35,091 nt of DNA from assembly GCA_021819525.1 (NCBI GenBank), contig JAKAQW010000019.1:1776-36866 (forward strand). The letters run 5' to 3'. Below the pieces are notes generated by a model. The model saw only the letters and a program-made list of their open reading frames with translations, did no database searches and was not told where the DNA came from. Numbering within the stretch: position 1 is the first letter of the stretch; every line of letters begins with the position of its first letter. Shown here in pieces: positions 8,425 through 16,768 of the stretch. This DNA comes from Actinomycetes bacterium. Its GTDB lineage: Bacteria > Actinomycetota > Acidimicrobiia > Acidimicrobiales > UBA8190. Made by a program: the position numbers and the translations under genes.

Positions 8425-8430
8425 ATGATA
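8425..8430 (-). promoter_or_regulatory. -10 box of a probable leaderless promoter (phosphoesterase/ATPase operon)
   Basis: On the minus strand TATCAT is followed after six bases by the ATG at 8418. This is the closest match to the TATAAT consensus in the window. TTGCCA lies upstream (8447-8442) but only 11 bases away, too close for a normal -35 element. Confidence 0.5.
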
Positions 8431-8664
8431 TTCGTGAGGTGTGGCAACAGGGTGGGATCTCTTGGCCGGTCCCGGGCCCCGGCTCTGCCCGGTACCCCGT
8501 TCGCGCTTCTGGCAGTGGCTGGTAGGACGCTGTGGCCCGACTCGTGCTACCAAGTACGCATGCAGCTACGACCATCTACTACTGCTCGTGCCGCCGAGGG
8601 GCGGCTCTCTCGCCGTGCGCGGATCTCGTGCCTATCTCTGAACGTGAGGTGTGGAGCTCAGCAG

Positions 8665-9168
8665 ATGAAGAGCGTTCGACAACGCATCAAGCCCCGCTCC
8701 ATCGGGCTCTTGGGGGTGCTGATCGCGCTAGCGCTGCTTGCGAGCGCCTGCAGCTCCGGCTCGAGCGCCAAGGTGGTGGTCGTCCATTCGTCGAAAGTGG
8801 GGGCCGATATCCTCGAGGTGGCTGGGCGCCCGGTCTACGTCCACCTCCTGAGCACGGGAGCGCCGGCAGCGTGCACCACCGCCTGCCTCTCGGAATGGCC
8901 GGCGGTGGACGCGTCGTCCGTGCCGCCGGCGGGGAGCGGGGTGCACGCGTCGATGCTGTCGACCACGCTGCTCGCCGGGGGGACGCGAGTGCTCACCTAC
9001 GACGGGCGGCACCTGAACTTCTTCTACGAGGACACTTCCAGCCATGTCACCGGGGAAGGCATCGAGAGCTTCGGCGGGTTCTGGTACGTCGTCTCCCCCT
9101 CGGGCAAGCCGATCATCCGCAGCGCCGTCAGCCCGCCATCGGCCAGGCCCTCTGGCGGCTCGTACTGA
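8665..9168 (+). CDS. Lipoprotein of the secreted-repeat family (Lipoprotein_15, COG4315)
   Basis: A 167-aa precursor. A basic N-terminus (MKSVRQRIKPRS), a hydrophobic stretch and a lipobox ending ASAC (Cys29) predict a lipid-anchored exported protein. The mature part has two related units of the Lipoprotein_15 family: one around LEVAGRPVYVHLLST with the paired cysteines CTTAC and SEWPAV, and one around LTYDGRHLNFFYEDT with FGGFWYVVSPSG. Their function is unknown, though surface or redox roles have been suggested. The ATG at 8665 has GGAG eight bases upstream and puts the lipobox at the right distance. The frame is open further upstream, but that part is not coding-like. It is divergent from the phosphoesterase operon and appears to be a single-gene unit. 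Confidence 0.82.
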   Translation: MKSVRQRIKPRSIGLLGVLIALALLASACSSGSSAKVVVVHSSKVGADILEVAGRPVYVHLLSTGAPAACTTACLSEWPAVDASSVPPAGSGVHASMLSTTLLAGGTRVLTYDGRHLNFFYEDTSSHVTGEGIESFGGFWYVVSPSGKPIIRSAVSPPSARPSGGSY

Positions 9169-9212
9169 TCGCCCGTTCGCCACGCGTGTCGAGCCGGCAC
9201 CCGCGGCCGGAC

Positions 9213-9302
9213 CGCCACGCCTGGCCGGAACGCCAAGCCTGGCCGGACCGCCAAGCCTGCCCGGACCCCCAAGCCTGGTCGAACCCCCAAGCCTGGCCGG
9301 AC
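9213..9302. repeat. Five tandem copies of a degenerate 18-bp repeat
   Basis: Units begin at 9213, 9231, 9249, 9267 and 9285 and share the core CAAGCCTGGCCGGAC with one to four changes each. They fill most of the 241-bp spacer between the lipoprotein gene and recC. All frames through the array give monotonous Pro/Gly/Arg-rich translations with no family match, so I treat it as non-coding. Confidence 0.88.
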
Positions 9303-9397
9303 CGACGCTGGCCTCGAAGCAGGACGTCTGCGGATCCGGGAGTGCCACCCAGCCCCCCGGCCGTCGCCGGTCGCGGATGCCTGTGACAGCCCCTCGA

Positions 9398-9403
9398 TAG
9401 GGT
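9398..9403 (+). promoter_or_regulatory. -10 box of a probable leaderless promoter (recCBD)
   Basis: TAGGGT fits TANNNT and ends six bases before the recC GTG at 9410. There is no Shine-Dalgarno sequence before that GTG. A -35 element is not obvious. Confidence 0.55.
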
Positions 9404-9409
9404 GCAGGC

Positions 9410-12400
9410 GTGTTGCAGGTGACCACCGCCAGCTCGGTGTCGCCCTTGGCCGATGCCCTGGCCGGCATGCTGAGCGAACCAGCCGACGACCCGATGGCCG
9501 CGGAGTGGGTGGCTGTTCCGAGCGCGGCCATGGGGCGGTGGCTGGCCCTGGAGCTCGCCCGGTCGCTCGGGGCGTCGCGAGTCCGGCACCCTCGACCAGC
9601 GGGCGCCCGAGGTAGTGAGCTCGACCGTGCCGAGGCCCCGGGTCCTCGAGATGACGGGGTCGTGGCGAACGTGCGGTTCACCTACCCGGGGGCCTTACGC
9701 CAGTGCGTGCTCGGGGACGGCGAAGCGTCCGGGTCGGTCGACCCCTGGCAGGTGGACCGCCTGGTATGGGCTGTGCTCGAGGTGCTGCAGGACCGGCAGG
9801 GGGACCGGCGCCTCGGGCCTCTGGCCGAGCTGCCCGAGGGTGCCACCTGGTTCGGCCGGGCGAGGCGCCTGGCCGACGTGCTGGACCGTTATGCACTGTG
9901 GCGGCCCGACATGGTGGCTCAGTGGCAAGCGGGTCGCGACGTGGATGCCAGTGGCCGCCCCCTCGCCGACCATCAGCGCTGGCAGCCGTACCTGTGGCGC
10001 TGCGTCCGGCGTGTTGTCGGAGTGCCCAGCCCGCCGGAGCGCTTGCCCGAGCTGCTCGGGCAGTTGCGGTCGGGAACGCTGTCGCTGGAGCTCCCGCCCC
10101 GACTGACGGTGTTCGGCGTCACGGCCATACCCGGCGGTAGGCACGCGCTGGACCTGTTCGATGCACTGGCAGTGCACCGCCAGGTGCACCTGCTGCTGCT
10201 CGACCCATCACCTGTCGCTTTCGAACGGGTCCGGCGAAGGGGTGTGGTGCGCTCGGCGCCAGCGATCTCGCGGCGAGACCGTGACCTCGACGAACGCGGG
10301 GCAGGCTCAGATCGGTCAGCGGTCGAGCACCCGCTGCTTCGCTCGTGGGGGCGACCGGTACGTGAGCGCAACGCCTTGCTGAGCGCGCACTTGTCACCAT
10401 CGGCGACGGTGAGCGAGCCGCTCGACGGCGGCGCCATCCCGGCTTGCACCGTGCTCGCGCGTCTTCAGCGGGACATCCGTGCCGACCAGGCACCGGCCGG
10501 CGACATGGCGCCACGGTCCGAGGACAGGTCGGTCGAATTCCACACGTGCCATGGCCCGGCGCGCCAGGTCGATGTGCTGCGCGATGCGATCAGCCACCTG
10601 CTCGCCGACGATCCCACGTTGCGCGAAGAGGACATCGTCGTTCTGTGCCCGGCCATCGGGCAATTCGCGCCCCTGGTCGAGGCCGGCTTCGGGCCGTCGG
10701 CGGAGGGCTCCACGACTGGCGGAGGGGCCGCGCCGGACGATGTGGTGACAGGCGCGGCGGGCGGCATCGCTGACGACGACGCCGCTGTCTCGGGGGCTGC
10801 CCGGCGACCCCGGCTGCGCTACCGCGTCACCGACCGGTCGTTGCGCGAGACGTCGCCCGTGCTCGGCGCGTTGGACGGCTTGCTCGAGCTGCTAGCCGGC
10901 CGGTGCGCCGTGTCCGACCTGCTCGCCTTCGCCGCTTTGGAACCGGTACGCCGCCGGTTCGCCTTCGACGACGAGGCGCTGGCCACCCTCGAGCACTGGG
11001 TCCAGGTTACCAACGTGCGCTGGGGGCTCGACGGCACCCATCGTGCCAGGTGGGGACTTCCCGGCGAGCTCACGGCCAGCTCCTGGCGAAGCGGGCTGGA
11101 CCAGCTGCTCATGGGGGTGGCAGTCGGAGACGACGACCTCCAGCTGGCGGTGGGGGGCATCGCCCCGTTCGGCGTGGAAGGTGACGACATCGCCGTCGCC
11201 GGGCGGTTCGCGGCGCTGATGGCGACCGTGGAGCAGCTGGTCGACCAGGTCGTCGCTCCTCGGCCGGTCGCCCAGTGGTGCGCTGTCCTGGTTGACGCGG
11301 TCGAAGCGCTCTTCGGCGTCGATGTCGAGGACCGCTGGCAGATCGAGCAAGTCGAGGACCTCCTGCGGTCTATCGCCGATCAGGCCGTGGTGGGCGGCGC
11401 TCCGGCCTCCGCCCTGCTCGCGCTGGCCGACGTGCGACGCCTGCTCGCCGAACGGCTGCGGGGCTCGCCGGTCCGCTCCGACTTCTTTCGCGGCGGCATC
11501 ACCGTCACCTCGCTGCTGCCGCTTCGCGGTCTCTCGTACCGGGTGGTGTGCGTGCTCGGGCTCGACGAAGGGGCCCTGGTCGGCAATTCGCCGACGGCGG
11601 ACGGAGACGACCTGGTCGATGCGGATCCCCGTCCAGGGGACCCCGACCCCCGGGGCGAGATGCGCCTGGCGCTGCTCCACGGCGTCCTCGCCGCCGGCGA
11701 ACGCCTGGTCGTCACCCGCACCGGTCGAGACCCCCGGACGAACGCCCCGGTGCCTGCGTCCACCGCCTATGCCGAGTTGCACGGCGCAGTGCTGGCCACG
11801 GTGGATCCGAGGTGGCGAGCCGGCTACCGCGCTCGTCTGGAGACGGCGCACCCGTGCCAGCCGTTCGACGGCCGCTGCTTTACCCCCGGTGCCCTCGGCC
11901 GACCCGGCCCGTGGAGCTTCGACCCGCAGTCCCTGGCCGGCGCCAGGGCTCGCTTCGGGCGCCACCACGTGGCTCCTGGGCCGAGCAGGTCACCGTCCCC
12001 GGTGCTCGTCGCTCCTACAGCACCGCGCACCGGCGCCGGCGCCGGCGCTGGCGCTGGCAGCGCCACCGTCACGCTCGCCGAGCTCACTGCGTTCCTCACC
12101 CATCCCGTGGCCTTCTACCTGCGCGAGGAGCTCGGGATGTTCGTCCCTCGTGAGGACGCCGATGTGGCCGACGACCTCTTCACCAGAAGCTCGCCGCTCG
12201 ATGAGTGGGCGATGGCTGACCGGCTGGTCACCGCCCGGGTCTCGGGCCTGAGCCCCGATTGCTGGGCCCGCGTCGAACGGGCCCGCGGCCAGCTCCCCCC
12301 AGGTGGCTTCGGAGACAGGGAGGTGGGGCAGATCCGGGCTCGAGTCGACGAGCTCCTTACGGCGGCTGCTGCCGTCGATGTCGACGCCGGCACCGAGGCC

Positions 12401-12997
12401 GGTGCCGGCTATCGCGTGGAGGTGGTCCTGGACGAAGGCATCGAGGTGGTCGGCACGGTACGCGGAGGTTGCGGGCCGGACCGGCCAGGTCCGGCCACGG
12501 TCACGGTCAGTCGGAGCTCGCCCAAGCAGCAGGTGGCGGCCTGGTTGGCGCTCGTGGCCCTGACCGGCACCGACCCCCACACTCAGTGGCGGTCGGTGGT
12601 CGTCCGACGCGACGAGGCCGGCGACGGTATCGACACCCTGCAATTGGCCGTTCCCGGGGACACCCCGGCCGAGCGCCGGCGACGAGCGGTGGAAGGGTTG
12701 GCGGTGGCCGCCGACTGCTACGTTCGTGGTCGGCGCGAGCCTCTGCCGCTGTTCCCCAGGCTCTCGTTCGCCCTGCACCGGGGGCGAGGCATCGGCGAGG
12801 CGTGGCGGCGCTTCGGTGGCCGAGGCGATGGTGACGACGCCGCGCTGCGCGTCGCGTTCGGCCCCGTCGAGCTCGAGGAGCTGCTCGCCATGCCCGCCCG
12901 CCACGACGACCCGCCCGGACGTGCTCCGGGCCGGGCGCTGCGCTATGCCAACTACCTCTGGGGCGCGATCGACACGACCGCGCTGAAGCTGCGATGA
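9410..12997 (+). CDS. recC: Exodeoxyribonuclease V subunit gamma (RecC)
   Basis: A 1195-aa RecC, the subunit of RecBCD that holds the complex together, splits the strands and reads the Chi site. The N-terminus has the degenerate helicase features of the family (PSAAMGRWLALELARSLG, then VRFTYPGALRQ). Later come DPWQVDRLVWAVLEVL, LADVLDRYALWRPDMV, a stretch reaching EEDIVVLCPAIGQFAPLV, and the well-kept block GGITVTSLLPLRGLSYRVV followed by LGLDEGA. The C-terminal third corresponds to the inactive nuclease-like domain. Variable low-complexity stretches occur near residues 440-465 and around 870. The GTG start follows a TANNNT box. Its TGA overlaps the recB ATG by four bases (ATGA). The order recC-recB-recD matches the functional complex. 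Confidence 0.93.
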   Translation: MLQVTTASSVSPLADALAGMLSEPADDPMAAEWVAVPSAAMGRWLALELARSLGASRVRHPRPAGARGSELDRAEAPGPRDDGVVANVRFTYPGALRQCVLGDGEASGSVDPWQVDRLVWAVLEVLQDRQGDRRLGPLAELPEGATWFGRARRLADVLDRYALWRPDMVAQWQAGRDVDASGRPLADHQRWQPYLWRCVRRVVGVPSPPERLPELLGQLRSGTLSLELPPRLTVFGVTAIPGGRHALDLFDALAVHRQVHLLLLDPSPVAFERVRRRGVVRSAPAISRRDRDLDERGAGSDRSAVEHPLLRSWGRPVRERNALLSAHLSPSATVSEPLDGGAIPACTVLARLQRDIRADQAPAGDMAPRSEDRSVEFHTCHGPARQVDVLRDAISHLLADDPTLREEDIVVLCPAIGQFAPLVEAGFGPSAEGSTTGGGAAPDDVVTGAAGGIADDDAAVSGAARRPRLRYRVTDRSLRETSPVLGALDGLLELLAGRCAVSDLLAFAALEPVRRRFAFDDEALATLEHWVQVTNVRWGLDGTHRARWGLPGELTASSWRSGLDQLLMGVAVGDDDLQLAVGGIAPFGVEGDDIAVAGRFAALMATVEQLVDQVVAPRPVAQWCAVLVDAVEALFGVDVEDRWQIEQVEDLLRSIADQAVVGGAPASALLALADVRRLLAERLRGSPVRSDFFRGGITVTSLLPLRGLSYRVVCVLGLDEGALVGNSPTADGDDLVDADPRPGDPDPRGEMRLALLHGVLAAGERLVVTRTGRDPRTNAPVPASTAYAELHGAVLATVDPRWRAGYRARLETAHPCQPFDGRCFTPGALGRPGPWSFDPQSLAGARARFGRHHVAPGPSRSPSPVLVAPTAPRTGAGAGAGAGSATVTLAELTAFLTHPVAFYLREELGMFVPREDADVADDLFTRSSPLDEWAMADRLVTARVSGLSPDCWARVERARGQLPPGGFGDREVGQIRARVDELLTAAAAVDVDAGTEAGAGYRVEVVLDEGIEVVGTVRGGCGPDRPGPATVTVSRSSPKQQVAAWLALVALTGTDPHTQWRSVVVRRDEAGDGIDTLQLAVPGDTPAERRRRAVEGLAVAADCYVRGRREPLPLFPRLSFALHRGRGIGEAWRRFGGRGDGDDAALRVAFGPVELEELLAMPARHDDPPGRAPGRALRYANYLWGAIDTTALKLR

Positions 12998-15900
12998 GCA
13001 GCGCACCCGGCCCGAGAAGGCTGGCAGTGACCGACCCGCCCGCTTCGCGACGGGGATCGCCTCGAGCCCAACCGGGGTCCTCGGCGCCCGCGATGCCGTT
13101 CTGCCTCACCGGCGCGCTGCCAACGGGTCGCCTCGCCCTCGAGGCCAGCGCCGGCACCGGCAAGACCTACGCGCTGGCCGGGCTCGTCACCCGGTACGTG
13201 GCCGAGGCGGGTCTCGGCATCGAGCAGCTGCTGCTGGTCACGTTCACCCGAGCTGCGGCCGCGGAGCTGCGCGAACGGGTGAGAACCCGGCTGCTCGATG
13301 CCGTGGCGGAGCTGAGCAGGCCCTCGGGTGCCCTGCCCGAGGACCCGGTCCTACGGGTGCTGTGCGATGCCGACCCCGACGAGCGACGGCGCCGGAGGTT
13401 GCGTCTCGACACGGCGGTGGCCGACTTCGACACCGCTACCATCACGACCATCCACAGCTTTGCCCAGCAGGTGCTGGGCACCCTCGGCGCGGCTGCTCCG
13501 GGCGATGCCGACGCTGTGCTGGTCGACGACACCGAGGCGCTCGTCGGTTCGGTCTGCGCCGACCTGCTGGTCACTGCGGCGACGGCCGATCCCGGCGGTG
13601 TCGACCGGCTTCCCGACATCGACACCCTTGCCGGCCTGGTGGCCGCCGTCATGGGCAATCCCGGCATCCGCATCGTCCCAGGCTTTGACGAAAGCGGTCT
13701 CGCGCCCTCGGTGCTGCGCAGGCGCCAGCTCGTCGACCAAGCTGTCGCGGGGGTCCACCGGCGCCGTCGGCGAGCAGGCACCGTCTCCTTCGACGATCTG
13801 CTCACCGAGTTGCGCCGCACCCTCGGTGCCAGCCCGGCCGCCGTGGACACCTTGCGGCGGCGGTACCCGGTGGTGCTCGTCGACGAATTCCAGGACACGG
13901 ACCCGGTCCAGTGGGACATCTTCGATACCGTGCTCGGCCAAGGTCGGCCCGGTTCGGCCCTCGTGCTGGTGGCCGACCCCAAACAGGCGATCTATGCCTT
14001 TCGCGGTGCCAACGTCCACACGTACCTCGCCGCCGCCCACCAGCCCGGCATCGGGCGCGCCACGTTGACCGTGAACTGGCGATCCGACGGTGCGATGGTC
14101 GACGCCCTGCACCGCATCTTCGACGGCGTCACCTTCGGCGACCCCCGTATCGGCTACGTGCCGGTCGCCGCCGCGCCCGAGCACCGGGATCGACGGCTCG
14201 TCAGCACCGATCACCCGCAGAGGGCGCTGCCCGCAGTGCGCATCCGTGCCGCAGTGGGTCCGGACATCCCTCGCACCGCTCGAGGGCAGGTGGCCACCGC
14301 CGCCGCCGCCGCTGCGGCGGCCGACGACTTGGCCGAGCAGATCCGATGCTTGCTCGACACCGGCCGGCTCCCCGCCCGAGGGCCAGCCCAGCCGTCGCGC
14401 CCGGTGGGGCCGGGCGACTTCGCTGTGCTCGTCCGTACCCACCGTGAGGGACCACCGATCGAGCAGGCTCTCCGGCGCCGGGGAGTCCCGGTCACCATCG
14501 TTCGCAGCGGCAGTGTGCTCGAGACCGATGCCGCCATGCACTGGCGCTGGCTGCTCGACGCCATCGGGCATCCAGCCGACCCGGCCAGGGCCCGCACCGC
14601 CGCCTTGTCGTGCTTCGTCGGCTGGACCTTGGCTGATCTGGCCGCAGCCGACGATATCCGCATCGGCCGACTACAACAGCAGCTCGTGCGCTGGGGCGAG
14701 GTGCTCGGTGATCGAGGGCCAGCGGAGCTGTGCAGCGTGATGTGGAGCGACAGCGGCGTGAGTGCCCGAGTGCTCAGCACGGGCGGTGGCGAGCGTCTCC
14801 TCACCGACCTTCAGCACATCGGTAGCCTGTTCGCCTCGGCCCCTGCGACCCGCCGCCGCACTGCGGTCGGGCTGCTTGCATTCCTCGACGATCTGGCGGC
14901 CCGACATCCGGCGGACCCGGAGGATGACCTCACCGCCCGGCGGGTCGAGACCGAAGCCGGCGCAGTGCAGATCATGACCGTCTATGCCGCCAAAGGCCTG
15001 GAGTTCCCCGTCGTCTGTATCCCCGGCATGTGGCGTCACGGCCTCCGACATGCCCGTCAGAACGTCTACCAGGATCCCGAGGCTCACGAGCGAACCATCG
15101 ACGTCGTGCCGGACGAGAAGTGGCCGACCCCCCGGGCCGCCGATCGACGCAAGCAGCTTGCTCTCGCGGACGCTGCCGGCGAGAGCCTGCGCCTGCTCTA
15201 CGTGGCGCTCACCCGGGCCGAGCATCAGGTCATGGTGTGGTGGGCGCCGACCCAGGACAGCGCGAAGAGCGCGCTGGCCCGAGTCCTCTTCGCCCGCAGC
15301 GAAGGCGTCATCGACCAGGCTGCCTTTCTCGCGGAGAAGGTGCGCCTCCCCGGTATCGACGACACCGTGGCCGTCCTCGAAAGCACGTTCGGCCCGAGAA
15401 GCACGAATGCCGACCACGCCGACCACGCCGACCGATCGGACGTGGACTGCCCGGAAGCCGTCGACGTCACGGGCATCATCGACGTCGCCGAGGTCGGTGG
15501 GCCCCGAGAGCACCCGATCGTGTGGTCTGCCCCCGCCGGGGACCGCCAGCCGCCGGTACTGCGGCTTGCCGGGCCGGTCCGGGTTCCCGACCGCAGCTAC
15601 CGTCGCTGGTCGTTCACCGCGATCGCCGATCGTCGCAGGGCGGATCCCTCCGGTCCCGATGACGACAGCCTCGGCGACGCCCGGGCCGCCGACGAAGGCG
15701 ACGACGAAGGCGACGACCTCGCTGCTCTCAGCCTCTTCGACCATCCCAGCGTCTCTGGCGTCTCTGGCCTCTCTGGCAGTCCCAGTCCTGACGATCTCGA
15801 CGACAGCACCACGACGAGCAGCAGCCCGGGCGCCCCGTCTGGCGGCGCAATCGCTGCGGCGCTGAGCACGAGCGGAAGGAGCACGCCGCGAAGTGTCTCA

Positions 15901-16749
15901 GAGGCTGCCTCGTGGTCGTCAGCTGAGCTGCCGCTTGGCGCGGTGCCTGGTGGCGCCCGCTTCGGCACCCTGGTCCACGAAGTGCTCGAGTGCGTCGACT
16001 TCACGGCCGCCGAGCTCGACCAGGAGCTGGCGTCAGCGGTAGCGGATCGGCTGCGGTTCGTCCGCTGGCCGATCGAGCCGAGCACCTTGGTGGACGGCCT
16101 GCGCGCCGCGATCCACACACCGCTGGGTCCGTTGTTCGACGGTCGGGCGCTGCGCCAGGTCGCCCGGGGCGACACCGTGCGCGAGATGCGCTTCGAGCTG
16201 CACCTCGGATCGCCGGCTCTGCTCCCGACCGACCGCCAGATCGGTGCCTTGGTGCTGCGCCACCTGCTACCTGGAGATCCCCTGCGGCCGTGGGCCGAGC
16301 GCCTCGCCGATGGGCTGTTCGACGTCGCGCTTGCCGGGCACCTCACCGGCTCGATCGACGCGGTCGTCCGTCACCGCTCCGATCCCGACGGCCCTCCCCG
16401 CTTCGTGGTCGTCGACTACAAGACGAGCACGCTCAGCCCCCGAGGCGGCCCCCCCGGGGTTGGCGACTACCACCCCGGTCGCCTGGCAGCAGTCATGGCC
16501 GAGCACCACTACCCGCTCCAGGCCTTGCTCTACACTGTCGCGCTGCACCGCTACCTTCGATGGCGACTGCCCGGCTACCAGCCGGCAGTGCATCTAGGAG
16601 GCGTGGCCTACCTCTTCGTCCGCGGCATGTCCGGGGCCGCCACCCCAGCGATCGACGGCCACCCCCACGGGGTCTTCTCATGGGCGGTAGCTCCCGAGCT
16701 GGTCGTCGAGCTGAGCGATCTGCTCGCCGGCAGCGAGACGGCGCAGTGA
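12994..16749 (+). CDS. recB: Exodeoxyribonuclease V subunit beta (RecB helicase-nuclease)
   Basis: A 1251-aa UvrD-type 3'-5' helicase fused to a nuclease. Helicase motifs in order: Walker A ASAGTGKT (51-58), TFTRAAAAELRERV, Walker B LVDEFQDTDPVQW (Asp297-Glu298), ADPKQAIYAFRGA (about 326), TVYAAKGLEFPVV (about 662) and LLYVALTRAEH (about 734). The nuclease domain has His995 (GTLVHEVLE), Asp1122 (GSIDAVV), Asp1141 and Lys1143 (VVVDYKTS), the usual catalytic set, so both activities look intact. The linker between helicase and nuclease (about 885-985) is greatly enriched in Asp, Ser, Gly and Thr with small repeats (GDDEGDD; SGVSGLSGS). An ATG at 13093 would trim 33 poorly conserved residues, but the ATGA overlap with recC favours 12994. 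Confidence 0.93.
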   Translation: MSSAPGPRRLAVTDPPASRRGSPRAQPGSSAPAMPFCLTGALPTGRLALEASAGTGKTYALAGLVTRYVAEAGLGIEQLLLVTFTRAAAAELRERVRTRLLDAVAELSRPSGALPEDPVLRVLCDADPDERRRRRLRLDTAVADFDTATITTIHSFAQQVLGTLGAAAPGDADAVLVDDTEALVGSVCADLLVTAATADPGGVDRLPDIDTLAGLVAAVMGNPGIRIVPGFDESGLAPSVLRRRQLVDQAVAGVHRRRRRAGTVSFDDLLTELRRTLGASPAAVDTLRRRYPVVLVDEFQDTDPVQWDIFDTVLGQGRPGSALVLVADPKQAIYAFRGANVHTYLAAAHQPGIGRATLTVNWRSDGAMVDALHRIFDGVTFGDPRIGYVPVAAAPEHRDRRLVSTDHPQRALPAVRIRAAVGPDIPRTARGQVATAAAAAAAADDLAEQIRCLLDTGRLPARGPAQPSRPVGPGDFAVLVRTHREGPPIEQALRRRGVPVTIVRSGSVLETDAAMHWRWLLDAIGHPADPARARTAALSCFVGWTLADLAAADDIRIGRLQQQLVRWGEVLGDRGPAELCSVMWSDSGVSARVLSTGGGERLLTDLQHIGSLFASAPATRRRTAVGLLAFLDDLAARHPADPEDDLTARRVETEAGAVQIMTVYAAKGLEFPVVCIPGMWRHGLRHARQNVYQDPEAHERTIDVVPDEKWPTPRAADRRKQLALADAAGESLRLLYVALTRAEHQVMVWWAPTQDSAKSALARVLFARSEGVIDQAAFLAEKVRLPGIDDTVAVLESTFGPRSTNADHADHADRSDVDCPEAVDVTGIIDVAEVGGPREHPIVWSAPAGDRQPPVLRLAGPVRVPDRSYRRWSFTAIADRRRADPSGPDDDSLGDARAADEGDDEGDDLAALSLFDHPSVSGVSGLSGSPSPDDLDDSTTTSSSPGAPSGGAIAAALSTSGRSTPRSVSEAASWSSAELPLGAVPGGARFGTLVHEVLECVDFTAAELDQELASAVADRLRFVRWPIEPSTLVDGLRAAIHTPLGPLFDGRALRQVARGDTVREMRFELHLGSPALLPTDRQIGALVLRHLLPGDPLRPWAERLADGLFDVALAGHLTGSIDAVVRHRSDPDGPPRFVVVDYKTSTLSPRGGPPGVGDYHPGRLAAVMAEHHYPLQALLYTVALHRYLRWRLPGYQPAVHLGGVAYLFVRGMSGAATPAIDGHPHGVFSWAVAPELVVELSDLLAGSETAQ

Positions 16750-16768
16750 CCTGCTGCGAGGATCGCCC

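Noticed and set aside
9024-9290. Minus-strand frame of Gly/Val/Arg/Pro repeats
   Set aside because: It is only the 18-bp repeat read on the opposite strand plus antisense of the lipoprotein gene.
9213-9302. CRISPR or iteron-type origin
   Set aside because: Units are contiguous and degenerate, with no A/T-rich region or initiator gene nearby.
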